Assembly (NCBI GenBank): GCA_009783065.1 | Contig: WRHV01000004.1 | Span: 27,402 to 91,401, forward strand | From: Betaproteobacteria bacterium | Lineage (GTDB): Bacteria > Pseudomonadota > Gammaproteobacteria > Burkholderiales > Burkholderiaceae | Direction of reading: 5' to 3' | Length of the DNA stretch: 64,000 bases | Position numbers and translations under genes: made by a program | The notes under the pieces: generated by a model | Seen by the model: only the letters and a program-made list of their open reading frames with translations | The model's database searches: none | What the model was told of the DNA's origin: nothing | Shown here: one piece after another, positions 27,518-37,825 of the stretch | How positions within the stretch are numbered: position 1 is the stretch's first letter | Layout: each line of letters opens with the position of its first letter

Positions 27518-28225
27518 TTAATTTCCTTCCCCTTCAACCAGAATAAACCGATAAATCAGCGCTCCGATTAGCCCACCAATCAAAGGCGCTGCCCAAAAAA
27601 GCCATAGCTGTTCCAGCGGCCAAGAAGCACTCGCGAAGATCGCTTGCGATGTGGAACGGGCCGGATTGACTGACGTATTGGTCACTGGAATACTAACGAG
27701 ATGGATGAGTGTTAAGCAAAGACCAATTGCAATCGGAGCAAAACCAGCCGGCGCTCTCTTATCGGTTGCGCCCATGATGACGAAAAGAAAGACCGCCGTC
27801 ATGGCCACTTCCATGACAATAGCCGCAGTCATGCTATATCCGCCTGGAGAATGCTCACCGTATCCATTGGCTGCAAAACTGCCAATTTCGGCGCTAGGCT
27901 GCCCCATAAAAACGGTATAAAGCAATGCCGCAGCAAAGAGCGCGCCCAATACTTGCACAACCACATACGGCAAAACCATGCGATAAGGAAAACGCCCGCC
28001 GACGGCTAAACCCAGTGAAATAGCTGGATTCAGGTGACACCCTGAAATATGTCCAATGGCAAAAGCCATAGTTAAAACCGTCAGGCCAAAAGCAAAGGCC
28101 ACCCCATAAAAACCGATTCCCGTTTCCGGAAACGTTGCCGCAAACAGCGCACTGCCGCAACCACCAAAAACCAGCCAGAATGTGCCGATAAACTCGGCAG
28201 AAAGACTTTTAACTGACGACATCAT
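27518..28225 (-). CDS. aqpZ: aquaporin Z-type water channel
   Basis: 235 residues with six membrane helices and both NPA loops (HLNPAIS and SVNPARS). The Arg after the second NPA and the His/Cys pattern of the AqpZ selectivity filter ([19 protein letters not shown]) favour water over glycerol. The ATG at 28225 has AAGGA a few bases upstream; the frame extends 51 bases further without a better start. Divergent from dapC. Confidence 0.94.
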   Translation of the reverse strand: MMSSVKSLSAEFIGTFWLVFGGCGSALFAATFPETGIGFYGVAFAFGLTVLTMAFAIGHISGCHLNPAISLGLAVGGRFPYRMVLPYVVVQVLGALFAAALLYTVFMGQPSAEIGSFAANGYGEHSPGGYSMTAAIVMEVAMTAVFLFVIMGATDKRAPAGFAPIAIGLCLTLIHLVSIPVTNTSVNPARSTSQAIFASASWPLEQLWLFWAAPLIGGLIGALIYRFILVEGEGN

Positions 28226-28430
28226 TTTTCCTTTCCGAAGTATGAAAACATCAAAACCAATCTTAGACAGCATCATACTGATGACGATAAGACTATCACT
28301 ATCCGGATTTGTTCTATAGCGTCACGCCAAAATACGTGCCTCATGCTAAAAAACAAAACAAGGGATGCGCAATTTTTTCTTATCCTTCATAATACCTGCC
28401 TGTTTCCAATATCCGTATCCCGGCATCATC

Positions 28431-29630
28431 ATGAATCCGTATCTGAACCGGCTCCAGGCCTATCCGTTCGAAAAGCTGCGGCAACTTTTTGCTGGTACTT
28501 TACCCAACACATCGCATCAACATATCAATCTTGGCATTGGCGAACCCCGGCATCCAACCCCGGCATTCATCAAACAAGCCATTTGCAATAACCTTGATGG
28601 ATTAGCCAGTTACCCTGCCACAATTGGTCAGGACGCACTCCGGCAGGCCATTGCCGAATGGTTGAAGCAACGTTATCGCATTCCTCTCCCGGACCATACG
28701 ACACAGATCATTCCCACGCTAGGCTCAAGAGAAGCCCTCTTCTCACTGGCGCAAGCCATACTGGATCCATCAGAACACAGCCTGGTTATCTGCCCCAATC
28801 CGTTTTACCAAATTTATGAAGGAGCAACTCTGCTTGGCGGCGCTGAGCCTTACTTTGTCAATGCCGACCCCAAAAGCAATTTTAATTGTGACTATGATAG
28901 TATACCTGCTGCCGTCTGGGAACGTACGCACCTTCTCTACCTATGTTCTCCTGCCAACCCGACCGGAGCCGTTTTAACGCTATCACAATGGGAAAAACTG
29001 TTTGCGCTGTCCGACCAGTACGGATTTACCATTGCCTCAGACGAATGTTACTCTGAAATCTATTTTGGCCAAGAAGCGCCTCTGGGTGGACTAGAAGCGG
29101 CACATCGTCTTGGCAGGAAAAACTATCCTCGTTTAATCATGCTCTCAAGCCTATCCAAACGCTCCAATGTTCCAGGCATGCGTTCAGGATTCGTGGCGGG
29201 TGATGCGAATATCCTCAAGAAATTTCTGCTATACCGTACCTATCATGGCTGCGCCATGAGCCTGACCATTCAAAACGCCTCCATTGCAGCCTGGCAGGAT
29301 GAAAACCATGTTATCGAAAACCGGGCAAAATACAGTGCAAAATTCGAAGCCGCCACGCCCCTTTTGCAGGAAGTACTGGATGTCTCCTTGCCTGATGCCG
29401 GTTTTTATCTATGGGCGGATGTATTCAAAACAACAGGGCTGACCGATACGGAATTTGCCGGAAAGCTTTATGCTGACTATAACGTAACTGTTCTGCCGGG
29501 AAGCTTCCTGGCACGGAAAGCGCATGGCGTCAATCCCGGTGACAACCGCATTCGGATTGCGCTCGTGGCTGAAGAAGAAGAATGTATGGAAGCCGTGCGC
29601 CGCATCACCGATTTCATCGGATGTTTATAA
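28431..29630 (+). CDS. dapC: succinyldiaminopimelate transaminase
   Basis: 399 residues, class I/II PLP aminotransferase. The start MNPYLNRLQAYPFEKLRQLF is typical of betaproteobacterial DapC. The PLP lysine lies in SSLSKRSNVPGMRSG, the Asp in ASDECYSE, and the C-terminal Arg in NRIRIALV. It makes N-succinyl-LL-diaminopimelate in lysine and peptidoglycan synthesis and is followed by dapD and dapE in pathway-related order. Confidence 0.94.
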   Translation: MNPYLNRLQAYPFEKLRQLFAGTLPNTSHQHINLGIGEPRHPTPAFIKQAICNNLDGLASYPATIGQDALRQAIAEWLKQRYRIPLPDHTTQIIPTLGSREALFSLAQAILDPSEHSLVICPNPFYQIYEGATLLGGAEPYFVNADPKSNFNCDYDSIPAAVWERTHLLYLCSPANPTGAVLTLSQWEKLFALSDQYGFTIASDECYSEIYFGQEAPLGGLEAAHRLGRKNYPRLIMLSSLSKRSNVPGMRSGFVAGDANILKKFLLYRTYHGCAMSLTIQNASIAAWQDENHVIENRAKYSAKFEAATPLLQEVLDVSLPDAGFYLWADVFKTTGLTDTEFAGKLYADYNVTVLPGSFLARKAHGVNPGDNRIRIALVAEEEECMEAVRRITDFIGCL

Positions 29631-29667
29631 TGTTTTCTTTCAATAATAACTGTAACCGGCAATTCAT

Positions 29668-30507
29668 ATGAAACAAGACCTGCAAAAAACCATCGAAGAT
29701 GCCTGGAAAAACCGCGTCAACCTCACTGCCCTATCATCTTCAGCAGAAATCCGCGAAGCGATCAATGAAGTCATTAATCGCCTGGACCAGGGAACCCTGC
29801 GTATTGCAGAAAAACACAATGGCGAATGGATTGTGAACCAATGGGCCAAACAAGCCATTCTGCTTTCTTTCCGGATGGAAGAAAATGTTGCCATGCCTGT
29901 GGACACATCCGGCACCTATGCCATGCACTTTTATGACAAGGTTGCCAGCAAATTTGCGGCCTACACAGAAGCAGATTTTGCCCGTAGCGGTTTTCGGGTT
30001 GTGCCACCGGCTGCCGCCCGGCGCGGCAGCTTTATCGGAAAAAATGTGGTCATGATGCCATCGTTCGTCAATATCGGCGCCTATGTGGATGAAGGCACCA
30101 TGATTGATACGTGGGCCACCGTCGGTTCTTGCGCACAAATCGGGAAAAACGTTCACCTATCCGGCGGCGTAGGCATCGGTGGCGTACTCGAACCCATGCA
30201 GGCCAACCCGACCATCATTGAGGACAATTGCTTTATCGGCGCCCGTTCCGAAATCGTTGAAGGCGTCATCGTTGAAGAAAACAGCGTCATCTCAATGGGA
30301 GTCTATATCGGCCAATCAACCCGCATCTATGACCGTGAAAATGACCGGATTATTTATGGCCGTGTCCCGGCAGGATCAGTCGTCGTACCTGGCAGCCTCC
30401 CGTCTGATAATGGCAAATACAGCCTATACTGCGCCGTAATCGTGAAACGGGTTGATGCGCAAACACGAGCTAAAACGGCCATCAATGACCTTTTACGGGA
30501 AGCATAA
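29668..30507 (+). CDS. dapD: 2,3,4,5-tetrahydropyridine-2,6-dicarboxylate N-succinyltransferase
   Basis: 279 residues. The left-handed beta-helix is visible in hexapeptide-like repeats from about residue 110 to 220 ([43 protein letters not shown]). The N-terminal helical domain and [15 protein letters not shown] are conserved. It uses succinyl-CoA, the step before DapC. It lies 37 bases after dapC and 5 before dapE. Confidence 0.97.
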   Translation: MKQDLQKTIEDAWKNRVNLTALSSSAEIREAINEVINRLDQGTLRIAEKHNGEWIVNQWAKQAILLSFRMEENVAMPVDTSGTYAMHFYDKVASKFAAYTEADFARSGFRVVPPAAARRGSFIGKNVVMMPSFVNIGAYVDEGTMIDTWATVGSCAQIGKNVHLSGGVGIGGVLEPMQANPTIIEDNCFIGARSEIVEGVIVEENSVISMGVYIGQSTRIYDRENDRIIYGRVPAGSVVVPGSLPSDNGKYSLYCAVIVKRVDAQTRAKTAINDLLREA

Positions 30508-30512
30508 AAACC

Positions 30513-31643
30513 ATGAGCGCCACACTGGAACTCGCCAAATTGCTGATAGCGCAACCTTCGGTCACACCGGATGATCAGGATTGCCAGAAACTGCTGATAC
30601 AACAGTTAAAAGCATGGGGATTTCAGTGTGAAACGATCCATTCCAACGGGGTTACCAATCTGTGGGCCAAACACGGGCAAACCCGACCACTGGTCATCAT
30701 GGCAGGCCACACCGATGTCGTGCCTCCTGGTCCGCTGGATAAATGGACGTCTGACCCGTTCACGCCGACCGAGCGGGATGGCAGGCTCTATGGGCGCGGC
30801 GCCGCTGATATGAAAGTACCGATAGCGGCCATGATTATCGCCGCCAGGGAATTTATTGAAAGGCATCCTGACTATGCCGGTTCCATTGCCTTTCTGATTA
30901 CCAGTGATGAGGAAGGTCCCGCAACAGATGGTACCGTTCTTGTCTGCGATAGGCTCAAAGAGCGAGGCGAAAAACCGGATTACTGCATTGTCGGAGAACC
31001 GAGCTCAATGCAAAAACAAGGGGATATTATCAAGAATGGCCGGCGCGGTTCGATGTCCGGCAAGCTGATTGTCAAGGGAATTCAGGGACACATTGCCTAT
31101 CCCAACATCGCAAAAAACCCCATCCATCTGGCATTGCCCGCACTGACTGAACTGGCTGCGGAAAAATGGGATAACGGCAACGCCTATTACGACCCCACAT
31201 CCTGGCAAATATCCAATATCCATGCGGGAACCGGTGCATACAACGTCATTCCTGGTGACATTGTCATTGATTTCAACTTCCGTTTTTCCACTGAGAATAC
31301 CACCGAGAACCTGCAAAAGCGGGTCTGCGCCATCCTGGATAGACACGGATTGGATTACCAGCTTGATTGGAGCATCTCCGGACAGCCATTTTTGACGCCA
31401 AAAGGCACGCTGTGTGATGCGCTCTCATGCGCCATTGTTGATGAAACCGGTATCACACCGCAACTATCGACAACAGGCGGCACCTCAGACGGACGCTTTA
31501 TTGCGAAGATTTGCCCCGAGGTTGTCGAATTTGGCCCGCTTATGACCAGTATTCACCAAATTGACGAATATGTGCTCATTGCCGACATCGAACCTCTCAA
31601 AAATATCTACCGACGAACATTGGAAAACCTACTTTTAAAATGA
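30513..31643 (+). CDS. dapE: succinyl-diaminopimelate desuccinylase
   Basis: 376 residues, M20 di-zinc peptidase family. Metal and catalytic motifs are present: [28 protein letters not shown] and the C-terminal [14 protein letters not shown]. It releases succinate and LL-diaminopimelate. The prmB start overlaps its stop (ATGA). Confidence 0.97.
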   Translation: MSATLELAKLLIAQPSVTPDDQDCQKLLIQQLKAWGFQCETIHSNGVTNLWAKHGQTRPLVIMAGHTDVVPPGPLDKWTSDPFTPTERDGRLYGRGAADMKVPIAAMIIAAREFIERHPDYAGSIAFLITSDEEGPATDGTVLVCDRLKERGEKPDYCIVGEPSSMQKQGDIIKNGRRGSMSGKLIVKGIQGHIAYPNIAKNPIHLALPALTELAAEKWDNGNAYYDPTSWQISNIHAGTGAYNVIPGDIVIDFNFRFSTENTTENLQKRVCAILDRHGLDYQLDWSISGQPFLTPKGTLCDALSCAIVDETGITPQLSTTGGTSDGRFIAKICPEVVEFGPLMTSIHQIDEYVLIADIEPLKNIYRRTLENLLLK

Positions 31644-32530
31644 GTACAGCATCCTCCACTTTCAACACAATCCGCGATCTGCTACGTCTGGCTGTCACAC
31701 GTTTCAATCAGGCCGGGCTGTTTTTCGGCCACGGCAGCAGCAATGCCTTTGATGAAGCTGTCTACCTCATTTTAAGCAGCCTTTCTCTGCCGCCTGATAA
31801 ACTCGAGCCTTTTCTGGATGCCAAACTGACGCCGGAAGAAATCGGGCGTATCCGCATGCTGATTGACCGCCGCATATCAGAACGCATTCCCGCCGCTTAT
31901 CTGACTAACGAAGCCTGGCTCCAGGGATACCGCTTTTATGTGGACAAACGCGCGATCATTCCACGTTCGTTTATTGCCGAGCTAATCATAGAGCAGTTTA
32001 TGCCGTGGGTGGAAAACCCGGAAGAAACAGGCAGTATCCTTGAGCTGTGCACAGGATCAGGCTGTCTGGCCGTCATGATGGCAGACGCCTTCCCGCATGC
32101 CATAATCGATGCCGTTGACCTTTCAGCAGATGCGCTGGACGTTGCCCGGATCAATGTCGATGAATACGGGCTAAAAGACCGGATTACACTGATTCAGTCT
32201 GACCTCTATCAAATGGTGCCACACAAGAAATATGACCTGATTATCACCAATCCGCCTTATGTGAATAGCGCTTCCATGAAAAAATTGCCCCCGGAATATC
32301 TGCACGAACCGCAGGAAGCACTGGCAGGCGGGGATGATGGCATGGATCTTGTCAGACGGATCCTATCCGGAGCAAGCCAATACCTCAGTGAAAACGGCCT
32401 GCTGATTATCGAAATCGGCAATGAAGCAACCCATGCTGAAGCGGCGTTTCCTGAGCTGGAACTGACATGGCTTTCCACCAGTGGCGGCGATGACCGCGTT
32501 TTCCTAATTGAAGCAGCGCAGTTACATTAA
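31640..32530 (+). CDS. prmB: 50S ribosomal protein L3 glutamine N5-methyltransferase PrmB
   Basis: 296 residues. An N-terminal helical domain is followed by the SAM fold with [16 protein letters not shown], and the glutamine-binding [10 protein letters not shown] motif is present. [15 protein letters not shown] near the N-terminus is typical of PrmB rather than PrmC. Coupled to dapE, an arrangement common in betaproteobacteria. Confidence 0.95.
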   Translation: MSTASSTFNTIRDLLRLAVTRFNQAGLFFGHGSSNAFDEAVYLILSSLSLPPDKLEPFLDAKLTPEEIGRIRMLIDRRISERIPAAYLTNEAWLQGYRFYVDKRAIIPRSFIAELIIEQFMPWVENPEETGSILELCTGSGCLAVMMADAFPHAIIDAVDLSADALDVARINVDEYGLKDRITLIQSDLYQMVPHKKYDLIITNPPYVNSASMKKLPPEYLHEPQEALAGGDDGMDLVRRILSGASQYLSENGLLIIEIGNEATHAEAAFPELELTWLSTSGGDDRVFLIEAAQLH

Positions 32531-32541
32531 ATCCTTTTGCC

Positions 32542-34497
32542 ATGATCCGTTTTCAGCAAGTCAATCTAAGGCGTGGGATCAAATCTCTGCTGGAACAGGC
32601 TGATGTCTCGCTTAATCCACGAGAAAAAATTGGACTCGTCGGGCCGAACGGAACCGGCAAAACAAGCCTTTTTTCCCTGTTGAACGGAGAACTGCACCCG
32701 GATCAGGGCAAAGTCGATTTTCCGGCAAACTGGCGCATTTCCTATGTTAAACAAGAAATCCCGACACTCGAAAAAACCGCACTTGAGTATGTGATTGATG
32801 GCGATGTCCGGCTTCGTGAACTCGAATCCCATCTGCTGCAACTGCAAACGAATGAAAACCATGCCAACAATGGCCTGCAAATAGCAGAACTGCACACCTT
32901 GCTGGACGAAGCCGGCAGTTACACTGTCCAGGCACGAGCCGGGCAACTACTTTTAGGTCTTGGATTTTCGCAGAAAGAACTGCAACAGCCTGTATCACAA
33001 TTCTCCGGTGGATGGCGCATGCGGCTGAATCTGGCGCAGGCGCTGATTGCCCCGTCAGACCTGTTATTGCTGGACGAACCAACCAACCATCTGGATCTGG
33101 ACGCCATCCTCTGGCTTGAGGACTGGCTTAAGCACTATAGCGGTACATTGATTATTATTTCCCACGACCGGGACTTTCTGGATGGGATTGTGAATGTCAT
33201 TCTGCATATTGATGATCGAAAATTGCGGCGCTATAACGGCAATTATTCATCCTTTGAACGCCAGCGCGCCGAACAGCTTGTCCTGATCCAAAGCGCCATT
33301 GAAAAACAGGCAAAGCGACGCGCCCATCTGGAATCTTTTATCCAGCGTTTTAAGGCCAAGGCAACCAAGGCACGCCAGGCACAAAGCCGTATCAAGGCCC
33401 TGGAAAAAATGGAAGAACTGGCGCCGCTCAGGGCTGCTGCCGAATTTTCTTTCGAATTCCGTGAACCGGATCATTCACCCAATCCCTTGCTGGTCATGGA
33501 AGCGATTGATGCCGGCTATCCTGCATCGGATGAAAAAACCGAACCAACCGTCATTCTTCCGCACATTAATTTCTCACTCCAGATGGGAGAACGAATCGGC
33601 TTGCTCGGGGTAAACGGCGCCGGCAAATCCACTTTCATCAAAACCATTGCAGGTGAATTGCTTCCGCTTGCAGGACGCTATACGACCGGCAAAGGCCTTA
33701 ACATCGGGTACTTTGCCCAACATCAGGTGGAAATGTTGCGAAACGAGGAATCACCGCTGTGGCACCTAGGCCGGATTACACCTCATGTCCGGGAACAGGA
33801 TTTGCGTAATTTCCTCGGCGGATTTCTCTTTTCAGGCGCCATGGCAACCAATCCTATTGCCCCGCTTTCCGGTGGCGAAAAAGCCAGGCTGGCGTTAGCC
33901 ATGATTGTCTGGCAACGTCCCAACCTGCTTTTGCTGGACGAACCAACCAACCATCTTGATCTGGATACAAGAGAGGCGCTAACCGACGCGCTGGCTCAAT
34001 TTGAAGGTACGCTGATGCTGGTATCACATGACCGCCATCTCCTTCGCGCAACAACAGATCGGTTTCTGATCGTTTCACATGGAACGTTACAACCCTTTGA
34101 TGGTGATCTGGACGATTATCGGAATTGGCTTTTCCAGATAAGACAAGAGAAAAAAAACGAGTCGCCATTGCTTCCTGTTCCTACTGCTTCTGCACCTGGA
34201 GGAGAAATACATCGGCGAGAACAAAAACGAATAGAAGCTGAAAAGCGCCAGCGCCTGTCTTCTTTAAAAAAACCGATTGAAGAACGTATCAAACGGATTG
34301 AAAGAGAAATGGAAAAGCTTCAGGCACTCCAGTCTGCGATTGACAGCCAGATGACACTTCCTGAATTTTATGAAGCACAAAACCGGGAAAAATTAAAAGA
34401 ACTCCTGGTCAGTCAGGCTTATTATGCGAAAGAACTCGCATCACTTGAAGAGGAATGGCTGCTGAAGCTGGACGAACTTGAAAAGATGAAAGACTAG
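32542..34497 (+). CDS. ABC-F family ATP-binding protein, YheS type
   Basis: 651 residues with two ABC cassettes and no membrane domain. Walker A motifs are GPNGTGKTS and GVNGAGKST; signature and Walker B motifs are FSGGWRMRLNLAQALI...LLLLDEPTNHLD and LSGGEKARLALAMIV...LLLLDEPTNHLD. The two are joined by a charged ABC-F linker (roughly residues 240-300). A coiled-coil C-terminal tail (roughly 550-651) is of the YheS/Uup kind. It probably acts on ribosomes as a translation factor rather than as a transporter. Confidence 0.93.
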   Translation: MIRFQQVNLRRGIKSLLEQADVSLNPREKIGLVGPNGTGKTSLFSLLNGELHPDQGKVDFPANWRISYVKQEIPTLEKTALEYVIDGDVRLRELESHLLQLQTNENHANNGLQIAELHTLLDEAGSYTVQARAGQLLLGLGFSQKELQQPVSQFSGGWRMRLNLAQALIAPSDLLLLDEPTNHLDLDAILWLEDWLKHYSGTLIIISHDRDFLDGIVNVILHIDDRKLRRYNGNYSSFERQRAEQLVLIQSAIEKQAKRRAHLESFIQRFKAKATKARQAQSRIKALEKMEELAPLRAAAEFSFEFREPDHSPNPLLVMEAIDAGYPASDEKTEPTVILPHINFSLQMGERIGLLGVNGAGKSTFIKTIAGELLPLAGRYTTGKGLNIGYFAQHQVEMLRNEESPLWHLGRITPHVREQDLRNFLGGFLFSGAMATNPIAPLSGGEKARLALAMIVWQRPNLLLLDEPTNHLDLDTREALTDALAQFEGTLMLVSHDRHLLRATTDRFLIVSHGTLQPFDGDLDDYRNWLFQIRQEKKNESPLLPVPTASAPGGEIHRREQKRIEAEKRQRLSSLKKPIEERIKRIEREMEKLQALQSAIDSQMTLPEFYEAQNREKLKELLVSQAYYAKELASLEEEWLLKLDELEKMKD

Positions 34498-34507
34498 GGT
34501 CAGCCCT

Positions 34508-34533
34508 AAAAAACGCCTATCCTTTCAGGATAG
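34508..34533 (-). terminator. terminator overlapping the rnhA stop codon
   Basis: The stem CTATCC/GGATAG with a 5-base loop (34517-34533) includes the rnhA TAG stop in its 3' arm. After GCG comes a run of six T on the minus strand. Confidence 0.7.
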
Positions 34534-34957
34534 AATCCAGCCCAAGATTCGCCAGTTCGTCGGCCCGTTCATTTTCCGGATGGCCCGCATGTCCTTTTAC
34601 CCAACGCCAGTCAATTTGGTGTTTTGCCTGTACCTCATCTAACCTCTCCCACAAGTCCGCATTCTTGACCGGCTTCTTTGCAGCCGTTTTCCATCCCCGC
34701 CGTTTCCAGTCATGAATCCATTCCGTTATGCCTTTTTTTACATACTGGCTGTCTGTATACAAAATAACACGGCAGGAACGTTTCAATGCATGCAAGGCTT
34801 CAATAACCGCCATGATTTCCATTCGGTTGTTGGTGGTCTCAGGTTCACCCCCATGCATCTCTTTCCGATGATGCCCGGCAATCAGAACCACCCCCCATCC
34901 GCCTGGTCCCGGATTACCGCGACACGCGCCATCTGTATAAATTTCAATCTCATTCAT
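34517..34957 (-). CDS. rnhA: ribonuclease HI
   Basis: 146 residues. The DEDD residues are visible as Asp9 ([12 protein letters not shown]), the Glu of [13 protein letters not shown], the Asp of LYTDSQYV and the Asp of [11 protein letters not shown]. It removes RNA from RNA-DNA hybrids. Divergent from gloB, its usual neighbour. Confidence 0.97.
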   Translation of the reverse strand: MNEIEIYTDGACRGNPGPGGWGVVLIAGHHRKEMHGGEPETTNNRMEIMAVIEALHALKRSCRVILYTDSQYVKKGITEWIHDWKRRGWKTAAKKPVKNADLWERLDEVQAKHQIDWRWVKGHAGHPENERADELANLGLDSILKG

Positions 34958-35008
34958 TTATTCACTTCCCGTCTTCAACATATTAAGCCTCCATTACCCC
35001 TACAAGGT

Positions 35009-35014
35009 TATAAT
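35009..35014 (+). promoter_or_regulatory. candidate -10 box of gloB
   Basis: A perfect TATAAT 25 bases before the gloB ATG in the rnhA-gloB divergent gap. The region 17 bases upstream does not resemble TTGACA. Confidence 0.35.
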
Positions 35015-35038
35015 AAAATTTTTAAATCGGAAGCAAAC

Positions 35039-35833
35039 ATGGCTGATCTGACAGAACAACCACTTAATGTGACGGCCCTGCCAGCTTTGGGCGACAATTA
35101 TATCTGGTTAATCGATAACGGCACCTATGCGGCTGTCATTGACCCCGGCGATGCTGCTGTCGTCATCACGGAACTACAAAAACGTGCTCTATCGCTAAGC
35201 GCCATTTTACTGACACATCGGCATGATGACCACATCAGTGGTGTCCCCCGTCTTGTTACTGAATATGATTCACCGGTTTACGGCCCGAAAAACGATGATA
35301 TTCCCTTTGTGAACCACCCGCTGCAAGAGGGTGATCCCCTGATAATTAACGCGCTGAATCTATCACTGGCTGTACTGGATGTTCCTGGTCACACACGCGG
35401 ACACATCGCCTATTATGACCGCATGCGGAAATGGCTGTTTTGCGGTGATATGCTGTTTGGCGCAGGCTGCGGCAGAATACTGGAAGGCACACCGGAAATG
35501 ATGATCGCCTCATTGGCCAAATTCACGGCACTGCCCGATGAAACCCAGGTATTCGCAGCACATGAATACACATTGGCCAATCTTAAATTTGCCCTTGAAA
35601 TCGAGCCTGACAATCCGGATATCCTTAAACGGGTGCAGGCCGACTCCGCCAAACGTGAGAGGAAACAACCCACGCTCCCTTCTACAATAGGCCTGGAAAA
35701 AAAGACGAATCCATTCTTGCGCAATAGAGAACCGGACGTGCTGGAACATCTTCTGTCTCTTGGCTTGATCAAAAGTAAAAACGCAGAGGACGCTTTTGCC
35801 GCCATGCGGGAATGGAAAAACGTTTACCGGTAA
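35039..35833 (+). CDS. gloB: hydroxyacylglutathione hydrolase (glyoxalase II)
   Basis: 264 residues, metallo-beta-lactamase fold with THRHDDHISG metal motif, VPGHTRGHIAYY and the C-terminal glutathione-site helices ending NPFLR...VLEHL. It completes detoxification of methylglyoxal with glyoxalase I. The family start MADLTEQPLNVTALPALGDNYIWLI fixes the ATG at 35039. Confidence 0.95.
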   Translation: MADLTEQPLNVTALPALGDNYIWLIDNGTYAAVIDPGDAAVVITELQKRALSLSAILLTHRHDDHISGVPRLVTEYDSPVYGPKNDDIPFVNHPLQEGDPLIINALNLSLAVLDVPGHTRGHIAYYDRMRKWLFCGDMLFGAGCGRILEGTPEMMIASLAKFTALPDETQVFAAHEYTLANLKFALEIEPDNPDILKRVQADSAKRERKQPTLPSTIGLEKKTNPFLRNREPDVLEHLLSLGLIKSKNAEDAFAAMREWKNVYR

Positions 35834-35933
35834 GAAATCGCTGTATTCTCTCATCGGGTTGCGTTTTATTACGATGCACGGCTTTGTTTTATGATGTAAT
35901 AAGATTAACACTTTTCAAGCAAGGAGATTTGCC

Positions 35934-36386
35934 ATGTCAGAAAGCTTTTTTGTCATGCTGACGCATAAAAGCGATTACCGCTTTGAAGTGGAATTTGAGG
36001 ACAAATTCCCGAATTTCGGGCCTTACCTTTCTGACGAGCCTGAACCTTTAGGCACCAATCTCGGGCCTGCGCCACCGCATATGCTGATTGCAGCCGTCGC
36101 AAATTGCCTTTCAGCCAGTTTCATGTTTGCAGTCAACCGCGCCAAACAGGATACCGGTGGCCTGGTTACCAAAGCAACATGCCACATCGGGCGTAATGAA
36201 AACAGGCACTTCCGTGTCGTGAAAATTGACGTTGAAATTCAGACGGGCAAACCCGGCACAGAAATTGGCGAGCTGGAAGATATTCTTTCCCGTTTTGAAG
36301 GCATCAGTACGGTTTCGCGTAGTGTGCTGGAAGGCATACCGATTGAAACGACTGTTATAGATTCAACAGGTAAGCGCCTGAAATAA
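35934..36386 (+). CDS. OsmC/Ohr-family protein lacking the second conserved cysteine
   Basis: 150 residues with the OsmC fold (GPAPPHMLIAAVANCLSASFM). OsmC and Ohr peroxidases use two cysteines. Here the first is in VANCLSAS, but the second helix (LSRFEGISTVSRSVLEGIPIE) has no Cys; the only other Cys is in KATCHIG. Peroxidase function is therefore doubtful. A strong AAGGAGA lies eight bases before the ATG. Confidence 0.85.
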   Translation: MSESFFVMLTHKSDYRFEVEFEDKFPNFGPYLSDEPEPLGTNLGPAPPHMLIAAVANCLSASFMFAVNRAKQDTGGLVTKATCHIGRNENRHFRVVKIDVEIQTGKPGTEIGELEDILSRFEGISTVSRSVLEGIPIETTVIDSTGKRLK

Positions 36387-36492
36387 ACATTATGATGATC
36401 TGCAAGTTAATATCTATCTAGCAATGCGTTTTTCACCCAATTCAATTACTCACCTGTAACTGGCAATGATGGCTTTATGATAGGAGGAAACC

Positions 36493-36945
36493 ATGCAAAT
36501 TGGTCACATCTGTACGACAAATACGGTCACCTGCTCTCCGGAAACAACGGTTTTAGAAGCCGCCAAAATGATGCGGAAAAACCACGTCGGCACTTTGGTT
36601 GTCGTTGAAGAAATCAATGGCATGCGCGTCCCGCAGGGTATTGTCACCGACAGGGATATTGTCGTGATTGTGCTGGCCGAAGGACTTGATCCCAAAAGCA
36701 TTAAGGTAACTGACATCATGAAAGCAGAACTCATGACAGCAGTTGTAACAGAAGATGTATTTGAAACCGTTGAACGCATGCGTTATAAGGGTGTACGCCG
36801 TATCCCTATTGTGGATAAACATGGCGGACTGGCCGGTATTGTCAGTGTGGATGATATCTGGAAATTCCTGGCTAAGGAGGTAACCGAACTCGCCGAAGTA
36901 ACAACACGCCAGCAAACCCGTGAAAAAGTGGCCCGAAGCCGATAG
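36493..36945 (+). CDS. stand-alone CBS-domain pair protein
   Basis: 150 residues made almost wholly of two CBS repeats: roughly residues 5-65 (TNTVTCSPETTVLEAAKMM...VTDRDI) and 75-130 (MTAVVTEDVFETVERMRYKGVRRIPIVD...IVSVDDI). Such pairs often bind adenine nucleotides. AGGAGG precedes the ATG. The partner protein is unknown. Confidence 0.9.
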   Translation: MQIGHICTTNTVTCSPETTVLEAAKMMRKNHVGTLVVVEEINGMRVPQGIVTDRDIVVIVLAEGLDPKSIKVTDIMKAELMTAVVTEDVFETVERMRYKGVRRIPIVDKHGGLAGIVSVDDIWKFLAKEVTELAEVTTRQQTREKVARSR

Positions 36946-37000
36946 TTTTTCTTCACAGGAAAAGCATCATTGCGTCACCATCCGGTAAAATGAATCTGTC

Positions 37001-37825
37001 ATGTTAGCATCTGCGCCTAAAAACCTTGTCATCACGATGCATGACTGGTTAGATTCGACTGCCGGCAGGTATATATGCGAGTGGGAAGAAGCACATTATC
37101 GCAAACTGACTGCTGATATTTTCGGGTTTCATGCTGTTCAGATCGGTTTTCCCGCCATCAGCACATTGAACGAAAGCCGCATAAAAAACCGCTGGCTTTC
37201 CTGCGCCTCACGATTAGACGTCAGCCAAAACGACAGCCATCCCGGCTCCCCCGCAAATCAGGCAACCCCTTTTTCTATCTCTGTCTTGCACCGCTTTGAA
37301 GAATTACCGTTTGCCTCGCAAAGCATTGATCTCGTCATCCTCCCGCATGTCTTGGAATTTGCAGAATCGCCTCACCAAATCCTGCGCGAAGTCGAGCGGG
37401 TATTGATCCCCGAAGGAAAACTGATTATCAGCGGTTTTAACCCCGCCAGCCTCTGGGGAATGCGGCAAGCTTTTGGAAAAATCACCGGTAATCATTTTCT
37501 GCCCCAATATGCGGAATTTATCAGCCTTTCACGAATTAAAGATTGGCTAAAACTGCTGGATCTGGAAACCAATTATGGGCACTTTGGCTGCTATATACCG
37601 CCTTTTAAGACAAAAAAATGGCAAAACCGTTTTTCATTCATGGAAAAAACCGGAGAAAGATGGTGGCCTTATTTTGGCGCGATATACATGGTTCAAGCCA
37701 TTAAACGTGTGCACGGCATGCATGTGATCAACCCTGCCGCCAAAAAACGCCCTCAGCGGCTTTTCCACAATATCCCTGTCAACAATCAAACTATCCAGGA
37801 AAAAGGACGTCAGGATAATCAATAA
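37001..37825 (+). CDS. class I SAM-dependent methyltransferase (YafS-like)
   Basis: 274 residues with a methyltransferase-11-like core: FEELPFASQSIDLVILPHVLEFAESPHQILREVERVLIPEGKLIISGFNP, then SLWGMRQAFGK. This group usually lies between gloB and rnhA in betaproteobacteria; here it is two genes away. The SAM-binding glycine motif is weak. Target unknown. An alternative start at Met13 exists. Its stop overlaps the next ATG. Confidence 0.85.
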   Translation: MLASAPKNLVITMHDWLDSTAGRYICEWEEAHYRKLTADIFGFHAVQIGFPAISTLNESRIKNRWLSCASRLDVSQNDSHPGSPANQATPFSISVLHRFEELPFASQSIDLVILPHVLEFAESPHQILREVERVLIPEGKLIISGFNPASLWGMRQAFGKITGNHFLPQYAEFISLSRIKDWLKLLDLETNYGHFGCYIPPFKTKKWQNRFSFMEKTGERWWPYFGAIYMVQAIKRVHGMHVINPAAKKRPQRLFHNIPVNNQTIQEKGRQDNQ

